Source: Bolinopsis microptera (lineage: Eukaryota > Ctenophora > Tentaculata > Lobata > Bolinopsidae). Taken from it: 64,000 nt of DNA. The translations under genes and the position numbers were made by a program. The notes below the pieces were generated by a model. It made no database searches, had not been told where the DNA came from, and saw only the letters and a list, made by a program, of their open reading frames with translations. The stretch lies in NCBI RefSeq assembly GCF_026151205.1, contig NC_087074.1, forward strand, positions 17,518,712 through 17,582,711, read 5' to 3'. Numbering within the stretch: position 1 is the first letter of the stretch; the number at the start of each line of letters is the position of its first letter. Positions 21,382-33,300 of this stretch are shown in pieces.

Positions 21382-24300
21382 CTGCCATGGAAATGTGGTT
21401 AATTAATCAAATTATAGAATCTGTCGTATAAAACTATGTTGAAGTGGAATTTAGTAGCCGGATGCCATTTATAGGGCTGGGTAAAATAGTACAGAATGAA
21501 TGATTGGAGAAGGGTTACAGAAACTTACCCTTTTCTTGTGCGTTTGTACAATTTGACGGGCATGTTCTTTGGTATTGCGTACTTCGATGCAACCTATAAT
21601 TTGAATAGTAACGTTATAGTTTGGCATCGAAAAATGTATAACTGCAAAATAATTATTTAACAAAAACGCAACCTGACTGAGAAAACTAAAGTCAATAAAA
21701 CATGAACACTAAAATATATAATATAAAATCTAAAAACTGACCTCCTCTTTCAGTCCATCTAAGCTAAATTTTGTTAAGCAAAGTGCACTGTAAACCCTCT
21801 CTTCCGTCTTCTTAACGTATATCGTAACTGCGGAGGTGGAGAGTATTTAATTTGTGTAATTACGGTAATTACACTAATTACAGCAGTGGGAAATACATGT
21901 CAGACAGTTAACCACTCAGCTACCAGCCAGTTACGTCATTTGAACTATTGAAATCTGCGTGCATGTTCCTTGGCTCACTCTCCGTAGCTAGATGGGTGGG
22001 GGTGTAGAAGATCCCCCCCTGCTAGATCGCCATATATTCCTGGATTTACAGATTCCTCGATGGGGATTTCCAGGAATATTAATGTGCTACCACACACATT
22101 CCTTGTGTGTGACTGTAGCAAACCGGTTTCAGAAAATATGCATTCATTATCAAATTATCATTCTCAGTGCTTTAGAGTATTTGCCAAAAGTAAACAAGTT
22201 TTCAGAGGTTCGTGGCTGAGTCTAGCTGGAATATAAAACCAGTTTTAATAATGCACGTTCTCCAAACCTATAACAGTCCTGATTGAATTATACAATTTAG
22301 CAGATCTGCAGCTTTAACCTTTTTTGGGATATTCACAGAATACCTCACATATTATTCCGTGGTCTTAACATAATCATTGAATATTCTAAATGTCCTATAA
22401 AACCTGTTTTTGACTCCAGATCACGAACAAGAAAATATACCACTTAAGTAATGCGAGAGGACCTTTAAGGGGGGGGGGGGGGGGGGGGTTACGTAATCAT
22501 TCTAATTTATAGGGGAGAAATGCAGACATTAATGTATACATGTGTTGACATGGTGACGGGAATCTAATATCTCCCAAATGTTGAGGTAATATAATGTGAA
22601 GGGTCCCTAATACAACAAGAAAGCCAACTATTCTTGCTTGTGTTATTAGTTATATGTACCTGGTCGGGAGGATTGTATTCTTGCTTGTTTACTCGGACGA
22701 TCCTGAAAATACTACATTAATGGACTGGGAGGATAATGATTGTGAAATTAAAAATAAAGAAATAAGTATAAAAACATTAAGACTATTTTCGTTGAACGGT
22801 ACACGATTAGTCTTGGTCCTGAATTAAATTTAAACTAGTAAAACTTTACTAGTTTTGCGATTTACTAGTTTAAATGTCACGCCAATTGTTTTGTAGATTG
22901 CAACTACTGCAGCAACCCAAGACATTGTAAAATCCGCAATTAATAATAATAATTAATTTACAAATTAACTCACATTAAGTTCATCACTAGGTCCTGCATT
23001 GTTCATATGATGGGCATTGTCCTGAAATTTCAAATATTTACACTCTGATAGCCAAACAATCATAGTCATTTTGAGCAAATTAATGAACCATTCCACGTTT
23101 TTAAAATGATGTTCTTAAAATTAAGACAAGATAGCCCAAATTAGATTCGGTGACTATGCAACTACATCGGGGATCCAATTTCAGAACAGATAATTCCACA
23201 TTTAAACCATTAGGAGATGACTGGGTGCAAATATACAATATAAAGAGCAAGATATCTTTTATCAATTAGGCTAGGGGTATCTTAGATACCCTAACCTAAT
23301 TAATAAATAGACTCTACCAGAAAACTGGTTTAATTAACCTAGTTTATCCAGTTAATCTCAGTACCTGTGGATCAGTACCGGATGTGGTGAGTGCCTGCGA
23401 TATACTCCTCTTTGATTCTCTGTCCCTGAATTAGGGGATGGTTAGTTTCGGTAATTTATAGGATCTGATATAAAACCACGGGGAAATAGAGGGTTAGTTC
23501 AATAGCACCAGGATATCAATCATCAAAGAAAATAGAAATGTAAATGAAGTGAAGTGGAGGGTGAACCTCAGTGCGCATGTAGCACGTGCAGGTAGCACGT
23601 GCAGGTTGCTAAGCAACGAGCTAAGTAGCGGTTACTGGTCCGGTTATTGGCTAATTATGATGGTGTGAAGTGTGTTATCACTGTAGGTGCGGTGAGTGCT
23701 GAGAAACGGAACCTACTACAAACGCAGAGGGGAGGATGATGCAGCTTGCCGCGCCCCGGCTTGCCACTCCTGTGGGACTAGTTATAATAATCTAGAACAT
23801 TTAGATCTGACAACCCTGCCAGTTATAACTCAACTTTTTATAATATTCTGGGGACTGTCCATGCTTTACTGAGAACAGCCACATTATTATTTCCTTTTCA
23901 ATTATCTGAGCTGTATGTTTTGGTGGCTAATGGCTAAATCTAGTGGCTAAATCAATGCTCATTGAATAAATCTAATAAAATCAGTTTCTAACAACTAACC
24001 TTGACAATACTAAACTAACTAATTTCTCGGTTAGAAAAACAGAGAATTATACCATTTATATCTCCAGCCATGCCTACCCCTAGCTATACCACGCTATCAA
24101 CCCAACCTGATACGAAATAATTATTGAGTAAGTCAGTAAAGTACAATTAACCTATTCATGTATATCATTGTATAAGAGCGACGACTATTTCTTATTACAG
24201 GAAATATGTACCTACATTATGCATTATACATTATAAGATAATAGATGGCAAAATTACACCTCACACATCACAGTAATCTGATAGTACTAACATTGTCATA

Positions 24301-27300
24301 CGGAACTTAGGACAACTACAATAAACAACACTAACTAACAACACTAACATACTCGTTCAAATACGCTACTCAAGTTAAACTTGCAGAAGAGAATCAAGCC
24401 TATACAATGGCCAATGCTATACAATTCACAGATATCAACTAGATTTCGAGAGAGAAATGACAGAAAGCAACTCACTTTCTGAATGTAAGATTTGACATTT
24501 CATTGCAGAGATTGGCCCCGATAGTCATGGTTGAAACGTTGTATCTTCAAGGTTGAATACCAATAGAGAGATGATTCGCGTTTTGCGCTTTACTAGTCTG
24601 AGCTAGCAGCTTTTCCGTATCAGCTAGTTTATCAGAATAGTTTCCTACCATGTAATGACAAAGGCAGGGACGATTGCTCGGAGAGTTCAAGTCGAGAGAG
24701 TGAGAGCCAAAGAAATGGAAGCAGCAGAGGCAGTGTGGCCTATATAAGGGCGTGATGTGGACCAGCCGTCAAACAGGTTCAGTGTGCTCTGCAAACCTGA
24801 TTTCGAAGGCACGGCGTGGCATGGCTTCTCTACTTCCAGCCCTGGTTCCATTGGACGCGCGCAGTCACGTGAACATGTCACATGTCGTCATGGGAACGCG
24901 CAGACAGGTCACGTGGGCCATACTGTGACGTTAAGTCACGTGATTTAATAACCAGGATAGTAACTTAGCGATGTGGCTGTGCAGAGGGTAGCGGGAGAGC
25001 TGCTTCGAGGATCGAACTGGTCAACAACAGTAGGAGAATATTTCTGGTTAGGTTCGCATTAGTTTCAGAGACATCTCTCAGGAAATATACGTGACCGTGA
25101 TCGCTCCCTTCAGCCTGTCGAATGTCGACACGGTCGAATTCGGTGGTTTACGAGGCTGGTTTTTGTGATACCACCATATAAGCACTAAGTGGTCGCAAAC
25201 CTCTAATCCTGTTATTTGTTAAACTGAGAAGAGTAAGCATGACGAGACGAGCAGAGCCTGGCAGTGCAGCTCTGGTATTATCACGAGACAAGTACAGCTT
25301 CATTGTACGGCTACAATGTAGCAAAAGTTCACGTCCCTTATTTTACGATTACAATGTATCCCTTATGGGATACACGAATCGAGTAGAGAGGTCAATATGT
25401 TTACTCCTTAATCTATAGCTACTATGTACAGGGTTGTCATGTGAACTCTACCCCAGATCTAGCCCAATTCTAGTTCAATTCAATTCTATCAGTATCTATG
25501 GATCACATCACTAATTATACGTCACTAATTGGTGATCTGGTTTCTCTGGTTTAATACTTATCTGCACAATATACCGCCGTGACGTGCTCTACCTAACCTG
25601 GTATCCCGCGATTAATTAACTGGCAGAACCAGCAGAACCTGTAAGCAGTGCTTACTAAGCACGGATCTAATGGAAGCAGGTTTATTACGTTATCTTCACT
25701 TTTATAATGAGACATCTCTCATGACTTAAGCATATCGAAGCATATCACTCAACAAAAATAAACTCATAGCTACTACAAAATGGTTGACGCTAGAACTTGT
25801 CCTGACCAAATGAAGGTGACTAGCCGTTTAGCATCTCGCAATGGACCATGGCCAGTGGCCAGCAATGGTAAAGTTCATTTCCTCACAACTTCAGTAAGGA
25901 CCTAGTGTTGGCCCAATTCCCGAACGAACGGTCGAATAATCTAGAATTTACTAGAGAAGCCGGTATGGCAGTGGTATCTGATAAAACAGGTTTCTAGACT
26001 AACTGGTGAGCCAGAGCCTGGCCGACTCCTGAATTAAAACCCATCAAATGGGCGCTCTCTCCCGGGTAATACGAGATTAAATGTGGCCTGATTGTGGTGG
26101 GAAATTTACAATGTTTAGCCACCACATTTAGTAGTATGTTACCCGAATTATTGAATAAATTTTCTTATTTTCTAAGGCAGATTATATTTTGGTGTCGCAT
26201 TTGAGCAAGTGTCGCCGTAACAAAAATGTATTAATGTAAAAATAACATATTATTATATGCAATAATAAAATATGTGGTTGCCATATTTATCGAAATAATT
26301 GTAACGAAAGTTTAAAGATCAAGTACGCAAATACAAGTCGTATTATCTGTGCGTAAGTTTCTGTGAATTTATAAAGCGCGTATCACTTTTGCGTACTAAT
26401 AGCAGTCAAACGTCTTTAACAAGCAGTCAAACTTCTTTAACCAGCAAAGCAGCAACTAATCGTAACGAGATAAAGGAATTACGAGCTAAAGGAAACATAC
26501 CACTCACATCTACTAACTGGTTCTACTTCTACGTGTTTGAGATTAACAACATTTTACATTTTCATTACTTGGCCAGGACATGTCCTCTTCCTGTCATCTT
26601 CCTGTTCTCGTCCTGTCCAAAACTTGTTCAAAACTTGTCCAAAACTTGTTCAAAACTTGTTCAAAACTTGTTCAAAACTCGTCCAAAACTTGCTCAAAAC
26701 TTGTTCAAAACTTGTTCAAAACTTGTTCTAAACTTGTTCTAAACTTGTAACCCGTAACTGGATCAGATCAAGAATTCTCAACTGGGCCGGATTAGCAAAA
26801 ATCTGGTTGTTCGGACCCGGGCCAGGATCTCATAAAATCTTGTATTTTGTTTCTGAGAAACTGTTTTACAGCAGGTTTTACCGAACCAGATCTGATACCC
26901 CTCATGCAGGCCTAATCATGAATTGCGAAATGGATTTACACCTCGCAATTTATATACGTCATATTATTATATAAGTGGAGCTTTTGTAACAAGCTCACTC
27001 ACAAGTCCTACAAGTCCCACAAGTCCCACAAGTCCCACAAGTCCCACAAGTCCCACAAGTCCCACAAGTTCCACAAGTCCCACAAGTCCTACAAGTCCCA
27101 CAAGTCCCACAAGTCCTACAAGTCCTACAAGTTCCACAAGTCCCACATAGCTTCCACATATAACTTGGGGTTTGCTAAAAATATTGAATCATATAGATAG
27201 TGGTTTTTCCGGAATCCATGGTTTGTTGATATGGCTGATGACAAGCAAAAGGAATGAACAATCTTGTTGAAATTGTAACAGTGGGAATGGAATGTTGAAA

Positions 27301-30300
27301 TAGTATGAATGATAACAAACCAATCCAATGATTTGCTAGTACAAACCGAATACATTTTCGGTTTTTATAGACAACGAAACAGATAAAAAATAATGGTTTT
27401 ATGAAAGCAATTTACGAATAGCAACTTCGTTATATTTTCACACCACGTGCTATGACGTCACACAAAGTGCTATGACGTCAAACCACGTGCTATGACGACA
27501 CACCACGGATCCCACCTGATGAAAGCGAAGAGAGAGTCGTTGTTCTGCTTGTTAGGAGATCCCCACGTGGAGTCAGGACTGTGATCACTGACTGTGGTAA
27601 CAGTGCTGCTTACACTGCATGTGCTCCCACTTCCTACATCTACATATCCCGGCACTCCTCCTCCACCCGTCTGAAACATACGAGTCATTATTGCTGTTCA
27701 GATCAAAGTAGAACAACACGTAAACTGCCATTATTATAAGGTGCGAAATTCTTGGACATTTTGAAATTCTCACATTGTTCACCATGGACGATATCAACTG
27801 GTTGCCAAAGTCACTAGTGGGCTGCTGTTGTTGGAGCAGTTGAGGTAATTGGGATACCTGGTAAGTAGGAGTGGTGACGTGGTAGTTTGGTCCGTAGAAC
27901 TTCTGTTCGGGGATAGGCGCTAATGGCGCCTGCATGTCCTCAACACCGTTCTGATAAAAAAGCTAATTAGTTTGTTAGATTTTTGTTCATTTGAAAATAA
28001 TTTCACTATCTTTTAGCTAATTCAGCATCACGAAATTTTGTTCAATTTCGGGTTGGATAGTCGAAAAAATCAAGTTTCATCGAGGTCCAACTTTTCTTGA
28101 ATAAACAATACATGGCCGAGCCATGGGTCTTACCTTTTTGGTTTTAATTCAATTTCATTTCAAGTTTTATATAAAATTCACCCTGAAACTAATCGGTTAC
28201 TATTACTCACCACAGAAAAGCTGAGGTTTCTGACGGGTGCAGTGAAGATAACAGGTTTGGGGCTAAGCACAGTCGTCTTAGTCAGAACAGTCTGCTTGCA
28301 AGGCTTGTGGAACACTGTAGTCACAATGTTGTTTGGATCTTGATCAGATGGAGGAACTGAGGGTGGGATCAAGTGTTAATATAATAATCACAGTTTTTGT
28401 AATCTAAGTTTATTGTGTGCATTGCTCCTTAAGCCAGGGGAAGAGAAACAAGAGATCTGGTTAATTTGAGAAACTAAACTTCTAAACAAACAAAAAACAA
28501 AATCGAAAATTATTGAGAAACTTGAAAAGAAAATGAACAAAATAAAAATAAGAATAAAAAGAAACTTAAAAGTCAGACATTTTATCAGGTAGTTGTTTTA
28601 CTGGGTTTCAATCCCAGCCATGTATATTACTGGACAGTAGACATGTTTTAGCCGGTATTAATTACTTCGTATACAGAAGACATGACTTGGATCAAATATG
28701 GTGATTCAGTTTTTAATAACTGTCTAATTTTGTTGACCTGATCCAGCAAGAATTGTTGTCCAGCAAGAATTAAGTCTAAAATTGCATTTCCCCACTAAAA
28801 TTGCATTTCCCCACTAAATCTTGGTGCGACCAGGGTCCATGTTAAAAAGAAGCTGTACTCATTAGTGCAAATGATGGTTGTAAACCAGCAACACACTCTT
28901 CACAAGGTCAGTAGTTTGATCATTACACTTAATAATATGAGTCTCTAGCTTATAAAACCAAATATCACGTACTTTAAGTTATAAATATAAATTAATATAC
29001 CCGTTGAGGTGATTTCATTACAACTCAAGTTCAATTCGTGTTTTTGAATTTTAATACATGTTTTTTCTGCTGGTTGTCAGCCAAAAGCACAAACCGGATT
29101 CAACTTTACTCGATTTTAAGTCAAATCCTGATTCTCCCTAACCAAGATATAATTATCTATTATCTTTTTATCATTATGAACCCTCGACTTTCTGATTATA
29201 TTCTAACTGCGCTCGTTAAACGGTAATCATGAAATCATCAAAAAAATATATTCTTAATTATCTGAGATCCCTTAAGTTCAAAAAAGTTAAGTACAAGTTT
29301 AGTGGAAGAGGTCATGGAAGAACTACTTAAATATATATTATTCATCACTTTAAATAGGTTAGCATACCTAATAATGCGTCCTCATGGATAACATATTTTA
29401 AGAAGCAAGATTTACTTCACCAATTATTTTACTCGAATATTTAAACCAGTATATTGTGTAATGCTTGAAGAAACCAGGGTCCATGTTAAAAAGAAGCTGT
29501 ACTCATTAGCGCAAATGATGGTTGTAAACCAGCAACACACTCTTCACAAGGTCAGTAGTTTGATCATTACACTTAATAATATGAGTCTCTAGCTTATAAA
29601 ACCAAATATCACGTACTTTAAGTTATAAATATAAATTAATATACCCGTTGAGGTGATTTCATTACAACTCAAGTTCAAATCGTGTTTTTGAATTTGAATA
29701 CATGTTTTTTCTGCTGGTTGTCAGCCAAAAGCACAAACCGGATTCAACTTTACTCGATTTAAAGTCAAATCCTGATTCTCCCTAACCAAGATATAATTAT
29801 CTATTATCTTTTTATCATTATGAATCCTCGACTTTCTGATTATATTCTAACTGCGCTCGTTAAACGGTAATCAAATTGATTTGTGTAAAGTGGAAACTTT
29901 ATCGGTAAGAAATATGATACGAATGTAGCTTTTTTTCAACTTTACACAAGCTATTCATTGAGAAAGAGACCCTTTGCGTGTATTGTTCGAGGATTCCGTC
30001 GCCAAAATTTGAAAATTCGAATATTTTAGACCACGCCCATTCAATATTAAAACACCTATATTGTTCTCCCTGAACATGCTGGACGCCTAATTTTTTCAGA
30101 GACGGTAGATTATTAAATGTTGAATCTGCTGTAAAACAATGATGTGAAGCGGATTTGAAATGACGAAGTTATCAAGCATTTTGTGTATCTCGTTAACAAA
30201 ATTGACTGGGTGATTATGTAACACGGGGACACGACACCTTAATTGGGCAGCCTTAACGATTCCCATAATGTTTAACGGGGTGGTTAACGGGGCAACCTTA

Positions 30301-33300
30301 TCACGTGATTAGGTAAGCCAATCACCTGATCACACGTGATGAATAACCTCGTTATGCTTCATATCTCGGTCATCTGAGAAGCTAGAACTCCCCATTTTTT
30401 CAGGACAAACGTAATTTGAATGGCCAAACACAATTCAATGAAATTCGGCTCGATCCGACTATCCAAACTATCAAATAAATGCAGAAATGAACCTTCATTT
30501 GAAAAAAATGGACACGAATATTTTCCAATTTGACAAATTCCTCGAACCAGTGGGGGCAGTAAGTCATACCAGAAAGAATTATTTCGATTGGACACTCAGT
30601 AACAGAGCTATTAAGGGCAACGTTTGCACACTGACTTTTGGCCCCCCTGTACATTCCACTACACATTCATTCAATAAATGTAATATAATACATTTTAACT
30701 GTTAATAATATTATTATTATATCAAATCAAAAATATAACGTTATTAAAGATCTGATAGGTAGCATGAAAAAAATAAATACGGACACATTTTAATTAATTA
30801 ATCAAACTTAATAGTAAATATTTATCAGTAATCAGACATGATTAATCGGGGGATGTTAAATAACTTACTTTGTCCGTTTTTAAGGAGCTTCTGTAATTTT
30901 CTGTCAGCAGTTCTTGATTCATCCTTGTTCTTTCTTTCAGCTCCTTTATCTCTGAACACCTAAAAAAATATATTCTTAATTATCTGAGATCCCTTAAGTT
31001 CAAAAAAGTTAAGTACAAGTTTCGTGGAAGAACTAATACAATATAATATATTATTCATCACTTTAAATAGCTAAGCATACCTAATAATGCGGCTTCATGG
31101 ATAACATATTTTAAGAAGCAAGATTTACTTCACCAATTATTTTACTCGAATATTTAAACCAGTATATTGTGTAATGCTTGAAGAAACCAGGGTCCATGTT
31201 AAAAAGAAGCTGTACTCATTAGCGCAAATGATGGTTGTAAACCAGCAACACACTCTTCACAAGGTCAGTAGTTTGATCGTTACACTTAATAATATGAGTC
31301 TCTAGCTTATAAAATCAAATATCACGTACTTTAAGTTATAAATATAAATTAATATGCCCGTTGAGGTGATTTCATTAACAACTCAAGTTCAAATCGTGTT
31401 TTTGAATTTGAATACATGTTTTTTCTGCTGGTTGTCAGCCAAAAGCACAAACCGGATTCAACTTTACTCGATTTAAAGTCAAATCCTGATTCTCCCTAAC
31501 CAAGATATAATTATCTATTATCTTTTTATCATTATGAATCCTCGACTTTCTGATTATATTCTAACTGCGCTCGTTAAACGGTAATCATGAAATCATCAAA
31601 AAAATATATTCTTAATTATCTGAGATCCCTTAAGTTCAAAAAAGTTAAGTACAAGTTTCGTGGAAGAACTACTACAATATATATTATTCATCACTTTAAA
31701 TAGCTAAGCATACCTAATAATGCGGCTTCATGGATAACATATTTTAAGAAGCAAGATTTACTTCACCAATTATTTTACTCGAATATTTAAACCAGTATAT
31801 TGTGTAATGCTAGAAGAAACTCTATTTGCTACAGTTTATAATTACCGGTTAATTACCGGTTAATTACCGGTTTGAACTTTACCCACCTTTATTTGGCAGT
31901 AACATCGGTCAGCAGGTTCAGGGTTAAGTGATTCAGTGTCCTCGAATGTGTCCGTTTGTATGTAAAGGGGCGTGCCCTTTACTCCTTTCTGGGAACTGAA
32001 TTCCGTGCTGAAATTATCGGATAATTTTTATTAGAAAACGCAGGATCTTTATCAATAACGCTTCGAACTATTAGCCGTATTTGAGGGAATACTCTGTTTT
32101 TTAAAAGTATTATCTTAGGAACTTCATTGAATCTTAAAGGTTATAATTGAAGGTAACTGGGTAAGTGAGATCCCAATATGTAACAACGGCCTCTCGTGGG
32201 CCACCCAGGCCCAGCCTCTCTTAAAAAAGTCACGTTTTGTTTTAATTAGATTTGCAGATTCTAAATTTTCCTACCAGTTATCCGGGCGGTAACAGGTTTA
32301 TTTTAACAGGTTTATTGTTAACCGGCCAAACTCAAACAGACTTGTAGTCTATCACCGGCTTTAATTTAAATTTAACTGCTCAATATTCGATAACATGTTA
32401 AGTTATCTTATATAATAACGTTATAAAACTTACATATTTTGAATAACCAAGCGCAGGAGACTTATGCTCTGCATCCAGTTTCTATGATCTACAATTTTCA
32501 AAAATGTATTTGATATCGCATACCTCTCAAAGAATTTTAAACAATCCTAACAAGCTTGCAAAAACTAACGAACTCAGCTTGGGGTATTGCATAAACTTGG
32601 GAATTTCAATTCTCTTAAAAAGTTAATATTAATGCGCCTCATGGGCCCTTTTTTTAATTTCCTTAATGGGGTAACAGATAGAACTGGAAATGAAAATGTC
32701 GGCGGCGTTACCACGGTTACTCATGTTTGCTGAAACGTTGGGTGTCCGTAAGACTGAAACCAAAATAATGATAGATAAACTTAGAGAAACCAACCTGAGG
32801 CAGTTAATGCGGAGGACGATGGTTGCTCCGATATTGGAATTCCAGGAAAAAGAGACAGCGTTGCATCCTATCTCATTTATCTCCTCGACATTCTTACACG
32901 CACGCTCGTCTGAAATAAAACACGGGTTAACATTGAGATGTCTAAATGAAAATACACTCAGTTTGTTTTATAAAGACGCGATTTATAAAGACGCGAATTA
33001 TAAAGACAAAACCTTCAAATGAAAAAGTTAAAGACGGCAACGCTTCAAAATTGAAAAATTAAAGACACCACAACAGGTCTTTTCGCCGCAAAAACAAGGA
33101 AGTGAAACGAAGCGTTTTCTGGCTTCCCGCCAGAACTAACAGGTTATAATTCCCTGGCTGTTTCCCAGATTATGTCAGGAGTGAATCATAAATCAAGAGG
33201 CTTGCATATAATGAACATATTGACATGGGTGCAGAGTTGAGTCTGTACGGAACCTAGTAGTTTCAGTTCCTTGTTTAACTTGCCGTACAGCAAGGACATC

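Noticed and set aside
26389-26742. 117-codon frame with [11 protein letters not shown]-type repeats
   Set aside because: It is the 12-bp minisatellite read in frame; no splice or homology support.
26923-27150. Thr-Ser-Pro repeat frame
   Set aside because: It comes from the 9-bp CAAGTCCCA array; mucin-like appearance without other coding signs.
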